A stretch of DNA of 64,000 nt from a virus. The position numbers and the translations under genes are program-made. Location of the stretch: IMG/VR virus record IMGVR_UViG_3300010885_047022, positions 62,001 to 126,000 of that record. One strand, given 5' to 3'. The notes below the pieces were generated by a model. The model saw nothing but the letters and a program-made list of their open reading frames with translations. It did no database searches and was not told the origin of the DNA. Below, piece after piece: positions 43,652-54,032 of the stretch (position 1 is its first letter; each line of letters begins with the position of its first letter).

Positions 43652-45784
43652 TTAATCATCCAGTGTTTCATAGGTTATATATACTTGCACTTCTGTTACT
43701 GTAGCATAGTATAATCCATCGCCTGAATAATAAGCGGAATCTATATCGAAAGCTATGTTATATGGTGGATCATTAATAACATCTGGAGTTATTGTAGTCG
43801 ATTGATATGCTGTCCTACTGCCTAGATTCCCATAGTAAACTCCGTCAACAACTATATTAGATAATGCGGGGGTAGCGGTAGGGCCAACTCTAATGGAGAA
43901 CTGATATAGTTTTGCATTTCTATAACCAGTGGGTAATGACGGAGTGAAGTTTGCCGAGAATGATTCTGTCACTCTGGATGATACTTTACTGGATGTTGTG
44001 ACAACATAAGATGCTTGACCGGTTGCTACAGACAACGGAACATCAGCCCCATAATCACCATCTATTCTTGTGAAGTAGTTATCTGCTGCTGATGTATAGT
44101 CACTAGTTCCGCCAAAAACGCTAACACTATTTCCAGCCGTAGTACTCACTATTAAAGTACCTCCAGAAGAACTAGTACAGTTACCTGGTGTTGTTCCTGT
44201 TGGAGCTAAATAAACTGTTCTTCCAGAAGCGGAATATACTAAGTAATTTTGGTTAAATGCACTATTACTACTTCCCGAAATCCTAACTTCATCGGCAAAC
44301 TGTAGTATACATCTGGTGGCGGAGTCTAATGTCAGGACAACATATGCCGATTGTGTTGTATCTCTTGATAAAGAAGTAACTCCATATCTTAAACTGGAAA
44401 TTGATGTAGATACTGATGGTCTTCCAGCCTCAATTGCATGATTGGAGTTTAAGTAATATAGGTTTGTGGCAAAACCAGCAGTTCGTTGAAAAAAAGTTAT
44501 TGGTTGATAATTGGTACTAGTTCCGTATTCTGTATGATAAGGATAAGAGAACCATATTGAACCTTGATTTCCGTCCGAACCCATGGAAGAGGTGTATCCT
44601 GAAGCGTTAGAACTCGATGTTGTACTACTGGCTGATATCCAGCCGGTATTATGGGAAGTCCATGTTTTCCCTCTTATTGCGCCAGACCAATCACTCCAGT
44701 CCCCATACTCTACGATAGTTTCGTAATAAACCCTTGCCCTAAATCGGTATTCTCTTGATTGAATAACAGAAAAATTTTGTCCATAATAACTTGTACTAGT
44801 TCCGGTAACAACTTCAGTTCCAAAGAATGAAGTTGTACCTAGCCAGGTAATACCGCCCCTAGCTCTATATTGCCATTCCCACTGAATTTTTGCATTACCG
44901 TTATTATATGCATTAATATCAGTAAGTATGGCTAAATTGGTATCTGAAGTATAATCAGCAATCTTAAAGGGCACTTGCGCCTTGTGGAATGGATAAGTAG
45001 CAGTTCCGCTAGAAAAAGAACTATAAGTACTATAAGAGTTTATCGGAGACGCATAATACGTTGCTGCCGTACAGTAATAGGTTACATTTGGTGTCAAACC
45101 AGTAAATTGAACAGTTCTAGAAGCAGTTGTATCATCTAAGGGGAGAATGCTGCTATTAACTGTTTGGACAGGCGTAGTTCCGCCATAGATGTATAAGTCA
45201 AATTTGATATACGCAGTAACTCCGTTAGTTGAATAGTTGGCGCTAGAGCTAGATGAAAATGATATTTTTGTGGAACTAATTGTCCCTGTGTTGGTTGGTG
45301 TTGTTGGCGTTGTCTTTGAGTATGATATTGTTGAGGCATCTAGTGTCAGTACTGTGCTAAATTCAACAAACTGGCCCGCTAAGTCATAGAATGCAATATA
45401 GGCTGAAAAATTATACGAAGTTCCTGGGCTCAAAGTAGAAAAGGTAAATGTTTGATTTATTGCACTAGTCGTCGGTGAAGCTGGGCTACTCTGAAAGTTT
45501 CCTGAATCATTTGTCCGATAGGCAAAGACTCTTTTATTTTCGGAACTTGACGTTTGTACTCTTACTGTTACGGAGGTTGGAGTTGCACTAACAAAACTAA
45601 AAGTTGGATTGGTATTAGTTATTCTTGAATAAAAAGTTGACCAATCATTTGCTCCCGCACCAGTTTTAATTTCTCCTTTATTAACACTTGCCCAATCGTT
45701 ACCTCCTGGTCCTGTTTTAATTTGTGGATTAGTTACAGTTGTCCAGTCATTTGCCCCAGCTCCTGTTTTAATTTGTATAGTCAT
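43652..45784 (-). CDS. Tail fibre with N-terminal peptide repeats and fibronectin III-like domains (710 aa)
   Basis: Residues 1-55 hold three tandem copies of a 17-residue unit with core IKTG(A/P)G(A/G)NDW. Two or three beta-sandwich domains of fibronectin III type follow (for example SATPTSVTVRVQTSS and LSPGTSYNFSAYIAFYD), then a beta-rich middle and a C-terminal domain of strands ending LYYATVTEVQVYITYETLDD. The protein is rich in Ser, Thr, Tyr and Gly, typical of receptor-binding fibres. It lies downstream of the FN3-containing central-fibre gene. Adhesin role is inferred from these domains. Confidence 0.7.
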   Translation of the reverse strand: MTIQIKTGAGANDWTTVTNPQIKTGPGGNDWASVNKGEIKTGAGANDWSTFYSRITNTNPTFSFVSATPTSVTVRVQTSSSENKRVFAYRTNDSGNFQSSPASPTTSAINQTFTFSTLSPGTSYNFSAYIAFYDLAGQFVEFSTVLTLDASTISYSKTTPTTPTNTGTISSTKISFSSSSSANYSTNGVTAYIKFDLYIYGGTTPVQTVNSSILPLDDTTASRTVQFTGLTPNVTYYCTAATYYASPINSYSTYSSFSSGTATYPFHKAQVPFKIADYTSDTNLAILTDINAYNNGNAKIQWEWQYRARGGITWLGTTSFFGTEVVTGTSTSYYGQNFSVIQSREYRFRARVYYETIVEYGDWSDWSGAIRGKTWTSHNTGWISASSTTSSSNASGYTSSMGSDGNQGSIWFSYPYHTEYGTSTNYQPITFFQRTAGFATNLYYLNSNHAIEAGRPSVSTSISSLRYGVTSLSRDTTQSAYVVLTLDSATRCILQFADEVRISGSSNSAFNQNYLVYSASGRTVYLAPTGTTPGNCTSSSGGTLIVSTTAGNSVSVFGGTSDYTSAADNYFTRIDGDYGADVPLSVATGQASYVVTTSSKVSSRVTESFSANFTPSLPTGYRNAKLYQFSIRVGPTATPALSNIVVDGVYYGNLGSRTAYQSTTITPDVINDPPYNIAFDIDSAYYSGDGLYYATVTEVQVYITYETLDD

Positions 45785-45793
45785 AATAAAATC

Positions 45794-47407
45794 CTAAGAA
45801 AGATATATATCTCCAATAGCGCCATCAGTTGGCCTTCCACTACCATATTTGATATTTCTTAAAATCATAGTATTTAAAGCTCCACCATTAGTTGTCACGC
45901 CAGCACTAAAACCATTAATACTTGATGTAACAACTCCACCACTAAACCAAGCTACTCCAGTTGGAGAAATAAATGATAAAGTTGCCCCAGACCCTGCATA
46001 TATACTACCGCCATATCCTCCTGGATCCCCGATGCTCCAGCCACCTATTGATCCAGATGACGCAGTTATTACTCCAGTAAAAGATGCTATGCCATCTGAA
46101 CCTATTGAAACAGTATTGGTTCCTAACGCATTATATGCTTTTATTCCTGTTGAATTTATTTGCAGTCTTGCTCCAGAAGATCCAGTTTGAACATTTACAA
46201 CACCTAGATTAATTGTTCCAGTAGTAATGACTCCACCACTAATTGCAGTTACATTAGAGTTTACTTGTCCCCCAGTAATTAAACTTGTTGCTGCAGTACC
46301 GCCAATAGTTAGAGTAGTTCCATTCCAACTCAATTGATCCTTTAAGGAAAATTGACCAACGTTGTCAACATAGAACGCTGTGTTCGCATTATTGAAAGTT
46401 CCTGTTCCAATATACATTTTTGTAGAACTTATAGTTAGTCCTGCAATTGATCCACCAGTAATCGCATCACCATTATCAAATGTCCCAGGGGTTGATCCAT
46501 CTGCAAACTGCAGGGTACCTCTTATTGTTAATGATGTGCCATTCCATAAAACATAGTTAGTTGCATTTCCAGTTCTAAACTGACCATTAGAGTACCAGTA
46601 GTTGTATGTTGGGTCACCAATAGTCATGCCACCGTTACCACCGTTGATAGCTCCATTAATCTTTAATTGATTAGGGGCAGTTCCCACTGTAATGCTATCT
46701 GCGGATAAAGTCGCTGTTACGGAAACATCTGATCCAATTGATATACTATCATTGTCGTAAGTAATTCCATTTGGTCCGCCCAAACTAAAATGACCATCTC
46801 CTCTAATCTGCCAACCTTGTGTACCTGAAGTGTCCAGGTAAGTGGTTGATTGAATAATGGAGTTCGCTCCATTAAGATTGATGGTATGAGACCCAATTGT
46901 TCCGGCAGTTATTTTTGAGGCGGTTAAAGATCCAATATATTGATTGTCGATTAAGGGAGTGTGTGGGTCAGTTTGGACCAATGAAGTCCACGGTCCTACG
47001 TTTCCAGTTGTGTCGATAGTTCTTGCTCTACCCCAAAAAGGCGCAAGCCCGCCACCATCTTCTTCTAACTGGAGATTACTTACTCTGACAGTAAATACGT
47101 TGGCGTCAGCAAAACCAGTTAATGGGCCATCTTCATCAGACATATTGGAATTTTCATATAATTCATATTCATATTTTCTTACGTCTAGATCTTGACTATA
47201 ATCAAAAACAAACATAACATTTTCTAAACCAGCATAGAGTTTAAGATTAGTTAGTGCAGAGGGTGTTGTTGCGTCGGTTGGTACTTGAAATCTAATAGTG
47301 TCTGAATAATCAGAAAGAACATTTAAATCAGAGTTCTTAGCCCTGACGGTAAGAACGTATTCTTTTCCAGGTTTTAAATTTTCTATTTTCTTTTTTATAA
47401 TAGCCAT
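45794..47407 (-). CDS. Tail tip/central fibre-like protein (537 aa)
   Basis: I choose ATG 47407 over an upstream GTG inside the preceding gene. The N-terminal 120 residues contain fibronectin III-like strands (LKPGKEYVLTVRAKN, FVFDYSQDLDVRKYEYELYE, FWGRARTIDTTGNVGPW). Next come LTASKITAGTIG and SIIQST, then GWQIRGDGHFSLGG, motifs found at the C-terminal part of central tail fibres (lambda J type). Repeated Gly/Thr/Ile-rich solenoid segments follow. It probably contacts the host surface or joins fibres to the tail tip. Confidence 0.7.
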   Translation of the reverse strand: MAIIKKKIENLKPGKEYVLTVRAKNSDLNVLSDYSDTIRFQVPTDATTPSALTNLKLYAGLENVMFVFDYSQDLDVRKYEYELYENSNMSDEDGPLTGFADANVFTVRVSNLQLEEDGGGLAPFWGRARTIDTTGNVGPWTSLVQTDPHTPLIDNQYIGSLTASKITAGTIGSHTINLNGANSIIQSTTYLDTSGTQGWQIRGDGHFSLGGPNGITYDNDSISIGSDVSVTATLSADSITVGTAPNQLKINGAINGGNGGMTIGDPTYNYWYSNGQFRTGNATNYVLWNGTSLTIRGTLQFADGSTPGTFDNGDAITGGSIAGLTISSTKMYIGTGTFNNANTAFYVDNVGQFSLKDQLSWNGTTLTIGGTAATSLITGGQVNSNVTAISGGVITTGTINLGVVNVQTGSSGARLQINSTGIKAYNALGTNTVSIGSDGIASFTGVITASSGSIGGWSIGDPGGYGGSIYAGSGATLSFISPTGVAWFSGGVVTSSINGFSAGVTTNGGALNTMILRNIKYGSGRPTDGAIGDIYLS

Positions 47408-47408
47408 G

Positions 47409-48326
47409 TTATCTGATTCCACCTATGGATACAAAAACTGCTTGATCACTAATTTGTTCTTTATTAATACTTAAGTATAAATTATAACTAAAAGAATAAG
47501 AAGATATTTTAATATTATTTCCAGAAGATATAATATTTTTATCGGTAATTGTTTGAAGTTCTAAATTATAATCTCTATAATTTAAATCATTATTTTCGTA
47601 TAAAATAACATTTTCTTGCAATGTTGTATTGTAACAATCCACTACTATCCAGTCAAGTTCTAGGGCCATATTTGGAAACTCTACATTTTGCAGACCAGTT
47701 AATTTAAGTTTAAACTTTCCATAATCAGGTCCTTTATTGCCATATATTTGTATGCTTGGTCCTGTAAAAGTTAAATACAATTTTGAACCTGGATTTGAGG
47801 AAAGACCATTATTCCAATCGAGATTTGGATTTATAAAAGAAAAGTTATAGGATGACTCCGATCCAGCAACAACGTCATAATCAGTTATATCTACTTCAGT
47901 AAATAATGAATTGAACTGAGCTTGCTCTGCTGATGTGACCTGGTAATCTTCAGAGCTCAATAATTTAACATATCGTAAGTTTCCAGTTTTATAATATATA
48001 CTATATTGACTTATTGTTTCTATGTCTGCTTCATGATCTTCGGCTGCTTGAAAATATAACGTATCATTGTTAATAATATTATTTACTGGAACCATTCCAG
48101 AGTCTGACCCAATAGTTTCATATACTACTAGATATGAAGAATGATCTTCTAAGAGATCTAAAGAACTATTATAATATTTTTCTATTTCCAGATCAGTTAC
48201 ATCTATAAATAGCCATGTATCTTTTAATATTTTATCATTAGGCGTGAACTTGTTGATAGTTCTTTTAACGAGCGGATAAGAATAAGTTGTGGATTCTCCT
48301 TGTTTAAAATATTTAAACCATGTCAT
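47409..48326 (-). CDS. Virion protein with carbohydrate-binding-like domain (305 aa)
   Basis: The segment from about residue 180, with LYLTFTGPSIQIYGNKGPDYGKFKLKL, resembles a beta-sandwich module of the kind that binds carbohydrates in sialidases and adhesins. The rest is beta-rich and Tyr/Asp/Asn-rich. It is encoded between two fibre genes with spacers of one base. It likely forms part of the adsorption apparatus. Enzyme residues are not visible. Confidence 0.55.
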   Translation of the reverse strand: MTWFKYFKQGESTTYSYPLVKRTINKFTPNDKILKDTWLFIDVTDLEIEKYYNSSLDLLEDHSSYLVVYETIGSDSGMVPVNNIINNDTLYFQAAEDHEADIETISQYSIYYKTGNLRYVKLLSSEDYQVTSAEQAQFNSLFTEVDITDYDVVAGSESSYNFSFINPNLDWNNGLSSNPGSKLYLTFTGPSIQIYGNKGPDYGKFKLKLTGLQNVEFPNMALELDWIVVDCYNTTLQENVILYENNDLNYRDYNLELQTITDKNIISSGNNIKISSYSFSYNLYLSINKEQISDQAVFVSIGGIR

Positions 48327-48327
48327 A

Positions 48328-50001
48328 TTAAATTACTTCCGTATATAGAATTTCATATTCATGAGTATTTAGTGTGGCGTCGTCTACTTCAATAGAAATA
48401 ACTGTATCAAATACTGGAACTCCGCCAGGAATTATGTCAGATATAAATCCATCAACTGTAACTGATAGAGGTTTAACTGCATATGAATTTTGAGTCGCGT
48501 TGAGTGCTCTAATGTTTTCATAGTCAATATCGGTAGATTTAATTCGATGCGAACCATCTGATCCAGTGTGCGCGTGCTCACTCAGATCAACTCCATCTAT
48601 AGTAATTCCTTCTTTTACGAATATATCTCCAGTAATATTTCCTTTATCTTTTAATATATACTGAGGATGATCATCGTCTAATAGGCCATCAAGTTTGGAA
48701 TGACTAGATAAGAATGTATTATTTCTATTAGTATTGCTATATATATTTCTAAATAATGAAGAATATAGATCGTTCTCGACTGTTTGTAGTACTTGTCTTT
48801 TCTGCACTGATTTATTTCCTAATTGAGAAATGTAATTTGCATACTTTCTTTTTTCGTGAATTAAAGACATCATAGAGTCTACGCGTGCAGACATCATTTC
48901 GAATCTTTGCATACAGTCTGCGTGGATTGAAGCAAAGTTACCTTTTATTAAATTAGTAGCAACTATTAATTCTCCAGATAAAATTGGATTATCTTTGGAA
49001 AATTTAGTTGTTAAATAATCAAATTCTAATGGATTAGATATATCTTTAGATATTCTCAAGGATGGACTAACAAATCTACTATAGAAGATTTCACAATTAT
49101 CTATTAGATCTCTTTTTAGGGAAGCTATTTGATCATTAATTTCAGCGTCAACTGCGTTTAGTCTAATCGCAAAAAAAGCTTGGAATTGAGCGGCTTGCTT
49201 CTTAGATATCTTATCCAGTTCGGCATTGGGTATTTCTCCTGGCTTTGAAACGATTGTTTTTGCAATCCGTTGCGAATAATGTACTGCGATTTTCCCCCAT
49301 GTGTCATATTGTAACGCGATTTGTTGCTGTGTTGGATTTTCATATTCATCCCCAAAATCAAGTAGTAGTGAATTTTTAATATAACTAATTTCATTTAAAA
49401 ATAAGTTTAATAATTTTCTTAATTGATAGAAATATGAGAATGTTGCTTGAGCTACAGCTTGATCATATTCATTAACTAATCTCCTTCCTGCGGTAGAGGC
49501 GTGTCTTTCGGCAAATAAGTACTCATCAAAACAGATGTACCTTGGTGGATTATCTTTAGCTACTGTATTAATATCATCAACTATCGTTGGAATTGTTTCT
49601 ATATTATCTTCTATAACTTGAGTACGAAAAACAGTTTCTTGTTTTTTATCTGGAATATTCATTAGGGGAGATGATTCGTCCCAAATTCTAAAATGTGATT
49701 CTTCAAGATCTGGATCAAGATATGGATTAATATAAATTTTTCTTAAAAGATTATTTTCTATATTATCTTTAGTTGCAGCTAGGATATTTTCAGAATTTAA
49801 TATTTGTTGTTTTACAGAATCTAATGGAATATAATAATCTGTTCTAAAACTATAATCTGAAGCGTTAGGTAGAAGTCCAGCTAAACGAGGTGGGATTTGA
49901 TTTGCAGGGGCTTTATCCCTATAGAAAGTATCGCCAAATTTATAATCTGCGTATATCTCTTTGGCGTCAGTTGAGTAACTTTGGATATTGTTTATAGACA
50001 T
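48328..50001 (-). CDS. Fibre-attached structural protein (557 aa)
   Basis: Residues 1-420 are helical with long charged coiled-coil-prone segments (for example LRKLLNLFLNEISYIKNS and AVDAEINDQIASLKRDLID). The C-terminal 130 residues carry fibre motifs: SHSKLDGLLDDDHPQYILKD, then GNITGDI and DLSEHAHTGSDGS, found in many trimeric phage fibres. It may link a helical base to a fibre tip. It lies directly after the terminase gene and before the other fibres. Confidence 0.65.
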   Translation of the reverse strand: MSINNIQSYSTDAKEIYADYKFGDTFYRDKAPANQIPPRLAGLLPNASDYSFRTDYYIPLDSVKQQILNSENILAATKDNIENNLLRKIYINPYLDPDLEESHFRIWDESSPLMNIPDKKQETVFRTQVIEDNIETIPTIVDDINTVAKDNPPRYICFDEYLFAERHASTAGRRLVNEYDQAVAQATFSYFYQLRKLLNLFLNEISYIKNSLLLDFGDEYENPTQQQIALQYDTWGKIAVHYSQRIAKTIVSKPGEIPNAELDKISKKQAAQFQAFFAIRLNAVDAEINDQIASLKRDLIDNCEIFYSRFVSPSLRISKDISNPLEFDYLTTKFSKDNPILSGELIVATNLIKGNFASIHADCMQRFEMMSARVDSMMSLIHEKRKYANYISQLGNKSVQKRQVLQTVENDLYSSLFRNIYSNTNRNNTFLSSHSKLDGLLDDDHPQYILKDKGNITGDIFVKEGITIDGVDLSEHAHTGSDGSHRIKSTDIDYENIRALNATQNSYAVKPLSVTVDGFISDIIPGGVPVFDTVISIEVDDATLNTHEYEILYTEVI

Positions 50002-50009
50002 AATAATCC

Positions 50010-51866
50010 TTAAAACATCTTTCTAGAAATTCGACCACTAGAGTTCTTCTTTCGACTCATCCCAGTAGATAAAGCTTGAACTCTTCCAGTGATAAAATTA
50101 CTGGGATTCTTTTCTTCTTCATCATCTTTAGTACCAGGTTTAGTCATAAAAAACTCATTAGAAAATGATTGAGTCTTATCTGCGTAGTTAGTTCTAGCAA
50201 AATCTCCATAGTTTTGGGTAATAGCCAATAGGGCTAACATTAGGGCATCGTGGGCATGGTCTACGGCTGATCCACCCGCTTCAAAGACCGGTCTACCACT
50301 ACTGGTCATTCTCACTACAACATATGAAATTAACTGGAGATACATTTCTTCATCATCTTCAGGAAATAGTATATTTTCACGTTCCAAATATTGACGAAGA
50401 TTATCAACCATATAAGGTTTCATTTCTTTCTTAATCATTAATTTAGTATAAGGGTCTCGAACCTCTATAGACTCACCAAATCCAATGCCCTTGACTCTTT
50501 CTTTCATTTTTGAAGATGGATTTTCTACGCCATGTTTTCTCAAAAGTTCTACTTGAACTTCCCCATATCCACGGTCAACATATATGTGCTTAGGATTAAA
50601 AATTTGATTAAGTTCAATGATTCTGTCTACCGCGCGCGTAAGCGTGTATTCTGACTTACTAATTTCTTCACGATAATAAAGTCTGACCTTACCTCTGAAT
50701 CTTGGATCCTCATAGTTGTCAGCACAGACTTCTAAAACAACTATATTTGTACCAGCTCCATATTTATCCCAGTCTACCCCTATAACATGGAATGATCTGG
50801 CAGACATAATTTCAGGGTGATATTTCCACGATGGTGCAACAAATGCACGGTCGATAAACTTTCTTGGATAAACTCCTTCTGAGTCTTCTCCCCAGTCAGC
50901 TTCTATTTCATGTCGATATCCACTAGAAGAATATTGTTCTCTAAATTCTTCTTCTTGTTCTTTACTGAAAAATGGGTTACAGTATGAAGGAAACCAAAAC
51001 TCTTTAAACCTTGCACTGTTGCACCATTCCCAGAATCTTTCTCTACGACCAGTTGGAGTAGATGCGCCGATCATTACTTTGTCAGGTTGATCTTCTGCAG
51101 TTTTCTGGAGCATGGCATATAAGGCGTCAAGATCGTCCGCATGCATATAGTCCATTTCGTCAAGAACAATAAGATGTGCTTCTTGACCACGAGCAACATC
51201 ACTCCTTCCGCCGGACTTCATACCAGAAGTGAAGAATCTAATTGTTGATCCATTAGAAAACTGAATCATAAACTGCGGGCTAGTAACTTTTCTAGTAATA
51301 GAATTAGTTACTACTTCATTCTTTGCGGATATTCTTAAAATTTCCTGGTAGATAAGTTCTACCTGGGTTTTCATTGGCGCGATAACTAATGATCTTCCAT
51401 CTTTATGAGTATAGCTATAGTGTAGCAATTGTATTGCAAGACTGAATGTTTTGCCAAGACGACGACCTGCTCTAAGAACTTTTCTCAAAGATGGGTCTCG
51501 CAAAATGAGAATTTGATATACTCTCAGATCTGCTTGCAAAAATTGTTTTGCCCAAACAACAGAATCTTTTGCAACATGCAGTTGCCTTTGATGTTCCGAA
51601 CTAATTCCCGCAGCTAATAATTCTTTATCTAATTCAAATGGTTCATCTATAAGAAGTGATAATTCTTGATTAGTTAATTGCCTATTTAATACTGGTGTTC
51701 CATCATTCCAAGATAAATGGTTTAATTTATTTTCAAAAACCCATTCAATTCTATTAATTTGCTTTATTAATTCAGGATCCTGTGCTTTAATTATTTCAAG
51801 AAGATCTTCCCTTGACAGGGCTTCTAAAGATTCTCTAAATTGTTTTGTCTTACTTGATATAGTCAT
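50010..51866 (-). CDS. terL: Large terminase subunit (DNA-packaging ATPase and nuclease, 618 aa)
   Basis: The ATPase domain contains a Walker A-like RAGRRLGKTFS at residues 132-142, Walker B LIVLDE at 232-237 and the coupling motif GASTPTG at 267-273. The nuclease domain has three acidic sites: Asp 365 in VIGVDWD, Asp 431 in IYVDRG and Asp in AVDHAHDA near residue 535. Together they translocate DNA into the prohead and cut concatemers. The N-terminal 120 residues are helical and phage-specific. No convincing small subunit gene is next to it; the Cys-rich 237-residue protein upstream is a weak candidate. Confidence 0.9.
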   Translation of the reverse strand: MTISSKTKQFRESLEALSREDLLEIIKAQDPELIKQINRIEWVFENKLNHLSWNDGTPVLNRQLTNQELSLLIDEPFELDKELLAAGISSEHQRQLHVAKDSVVWAKQFLQADLRVYQILILRDPSLRKVLRAGRRLGKTFSLAIQLLHYSYTHKDGRSLVIAPMKTQVELIYQEILRISAKNEVVTNSITRKVTSPQFMIQFSNGSTIRFFTSGMKSGGRSDVARGQEAHLIVLDEMDYMHADDLDALYAMLQKTAEDQPDKVMIGASTPTGRRERFWEWCNSARFKEFWFPSYCNPFFSKEQEEEFREQYSSSGYRHEIEADWGEDSEGVYPRKFIDRAFVAPSWKYHPEIMSARSFHVIGVDWDKYGAGTNIVVLEVCADNYEDPRFRGKVRLYYREEISKSEYTLTRAVDRIIELNQIFNPKHIYVDRGYGEVQVELLRKHGVENPSSKMKERVKGIGFGESIEVRDPYTKLMIKKEMKPYMVDNLRQYLERENILFPEDDEEMYLQLISYVVVRMTSSGRPVFEAGGSAVDHAHDALMLALLAITQNYGDFARTNYADKTQSFSNEFFMTKPGTKDDEEEKNPSNFITGRVQALSTGMSRKKNSSGRISRKMF

Positions 51867-51869
51867 AAA

Positions 51870-53402
51870 TCATCCATAGTGGGCAGCCATCATAGCACCC
51901 TCTGATCCTAGCATACTTCTTGCATTTAATCTAGAGTTTTGAATAGCCATTACTCCTCGTGATCTTGAAGTTGCTGCTGCTTCTGTATCCTTATATCCCA
52001 TGCCAAATAAAGGTTTATTGATATCTCCTTGCAAAGATTTTCCAGCGTCTTTAGCTAAGTTAATACCGCTCTTAACAACTTCTCCTGCCATCTTACCTAA
52101 ATCATATACTAAAGATGCTGTAGCAATTACGTTAAGTCCAGGTATAGCCATTGCTCCAGCTCTGGCTCCAAGAACTTTCATGCCAGCTTTTGAACCCAAT
52201 GCTTCCATGACTCCTTTTCCACCAAGTTCTTTGAAAACACCATTTTCTAAGACATGCTGTGCTGCTTCCATACCAACCTTGCCCGCTATTTGTTTTTCAC
52301 CCAAAGCTTCTGTCATATGAGCTACTGCTTTTTGTGCTCCTGTTAAAGCTTTTCCTTCTAAACCTGATCGAGTTGCAAATCCTTGTGCTCCTCTGAAATA
52401 ACCAGCCATATATCTAGTTGCTTCTCCAGATACAGAAGATGCCATAAGATTTCCTCTAACTCCCATGGTTGATTCACTCGCTCCTACAATTGTTTTACCT
52501 TCAACTTTTAAGGCGTTTCCGGTTAAACCTAACATTGATCTATCTGCATATGATCCACCCATTAAACTATATCTACCCGCGGCATTCCCGATGCTCATGC
52601 CAGTGTCTTTGAGTGCTCCACTCTGCATAATTCTTTCTGCTGTATCTTTTTTCAAAAACCTTCCCATTTTTAATTCTTCAACAATGCCCGGATTATTCAT
52701 TTTAGCTAAACTTCCAATATTTCTATCTACCGTTGCTAATTTTTTAGCGGCTCTTCTAGAACCACTTCTTTCTAGTAGGTCTGTTTTTCTACCAGCTGTG
52801 ATGAAAGAAAGTAGGCCTGGACCAAATGCAGATCCTCCGGCAGCAGGGTCGACTCCTGCATTTGCTGCAATTTTTCTACCAAATTTACTATTACCCATTA
52901 TATGGGCTGCACCGAATGGGGTATATGTACCACTTTCTTTGAAGACGCTTAATGAGTGGAATCTACCTAAGGCTCTAGGTCTCATTGTGATGTTATTAAC
53001 TCTAGCACCACGTAGCCATCCAGCTTTTTCTACAGATTCTGCTCCAACAAGTTTACTAATTCTACCAACTTTAGTGCTTTCGGTACTTAATCTAGCAGCT
53101 CTCCTACCTAGTATGCCTCTTCCACCAGCTATTCTTCCTCCACCTATGAAGTTAGCTGCACTTCTTTCGGAAAGTACACCAGCTTCATCCATAAGCCTAA
53201 ATTTACTAGCCATGCGTGAGCCTTTTGCATATTTATAGTCCATGAATCCGCCACGCATTAAGGTATTAGTTCCTCTTGCAGTGCTGAATCCTACTGAAGT
53301 AGCAATACCTGGAATATTTTCCATCATTCGCATAGCTAATGGTGCTTGAACGCCAGACATGTCCATAGCTTCTTGCATTACTTGCTCTCTCATGACTGCC
53401 AT
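51870..53402 (-). CDS. Basic Gly/Ala/Met-rich virion-type protein (510 aa)
   Basis: A strongly basic protein rich in Gly, Ala, Arg and Met. One clear hydrophobic segment near residues 415-440 (AGAMAIPGLNVIATASLVYDLG) is flanked by amphipathic helices. There is no catalytic motif. Such basic hydrophobic proteins may be internal or ejected virion proteins, or bind DNA or membranes. It lies between the terminase and another Gly/Ala-rich gene with spacers of two to three bases, so it belongs to the same transcript. Confidence 0.55.
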   Translation of the reverse strand: MAVMREQVMQEAMDMSGVQAPLAMRMMENIPGIATSVGFSTARGTNTLMRGGFMDYKYAKGSRMASKFRLMDEAGVLSERSAANFIGGGRIAGGRGILGRRAARLSTESTKVGRISKLVGAESVEKAGWLRGARVNNITMRPRALGRFHSLSVFKESGTYTPFGAAHIMGNSKFGRKIAANAGVDPAAGGSAFGPGLLSFITAGRKTDLLERSGSRRAAKKLATVDRNIGSLAKMNNPGIVEELKMGRFLKKDTAERIMQSGALKDTGMSIGNAAGRYSLMGGSYADRSMLGLTGNALKVEGKTIVGASESTMGVRGNLMASSVSGEATRYMAGYFRGAQGFATRSGLEGKALTGAQKAVAHMTEALGEKQIAGKVGMEAAQHVLENGVFKELGGKGVMEALGSKAGMKVLGARAGAMAIPGLNVIATASLVYDLGKMAGEVVKSGINLAKDAGKSLQGDINKPLFGMGYKDTEAAATSRSRGVMAIQNSRLNARSMLGSEGAMMAAHYG

Positions 53403-53404
53403 TG

Positions 53405-54028
53405 TTAATAGCCTCTTCTGGAGTTATGCATTCCGAGAACTACATCTCCAGATGCGCCTAAGTCATTCATCATCTGTCTAGTTCCCTTTTGTGAATATGG
53501 AGAGTTTGAAAAAAAGTCTGGATTATCTGATTTCATATAATGCATTGCTGCAGCTGCGGGAACTGCCATTCCGGCTATTGTTCCCACCCCTGCACCTAAG
53601 GCTGCTCCAGCAAATGCGCCCGCAAACATTCCTCCAACTCCTTTTTTAGCTCCCATAATACCCCCAGCCATTGTACCTAAAACCCCTCCAGCAAATCCGC
53701 CAGCTAATCCCGTAGGTACGGGCCCTGGAATCATTGGATGTGTTCTCATGAAATCTCCAGGATTAGTCATTTGGACAGCAGTACCCAAATTGCCACCAAT
53801 ACCAGCGCCCAATAGTGATCTTCCAGAAAACTTAGATCCAGTAAAATATCGATCTGCATTAGGATCGCCTAAGCCAACATCTAACACTGCATCACGTGCA
53901 GCTGGTCCAGCTTTCTTTGCAAAACCAGCTAATCCGGCGACTGCGCCAATTGCTAATAAAGATCCTTTACGTGAACCAAGATGAGAAACTCCTCTACCTA
54001 ATGATTCTAATATTCCCATGCCTGGCAT
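53405..54028 (-). CDS. Glycine-zipper membrane-type protein (207 aa)
   Basis: The middle of this protein (about residues 105-160) has tightly spaced Gly and Ala in segments such as GLAGGFAGGVLGTMAGGIMG and GMFAGAFAGAALGAGVGTIAG, the pattern of glycine-zipper hairpins that insert in membranes or pack as oligomers. A first hydrophobic stretch lies near residues 22-38. The C-terminus is polar. A virion-associated membrane or ejection function is an inference; holin activity is less likely in this position. Confidence 0.55.
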   Translation of the reverse strand: MPGMGILESLGRGVSHLGSRKGSLLAIGAVAGLAGFAKKAGPAARDAVLDVGLGDPNADRYFTGSKFSGRSLLGAGIGGNLGTAVQMTNPGDFMRTHPMIPGPVPTGLAGGFAGGVLGTMAGGIMGAKKGVGGMFAGAFAGAALGAGVGTIAGMAVPAAAAMHYMKSDNPDFFSNSPYSQKGTRQMMNDLGASGDVVLGMHNSRRGY

Positions 54029-54032
54029 TTAA

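Noticed and set aside
52465-53238. Plus-strand open frame of 257 codons
   Set aside because: It is antisense to the Gly/Ala-rich minus-strand gene and reads as Leu/Pro-rich sequence without a start site, a composition artefact.
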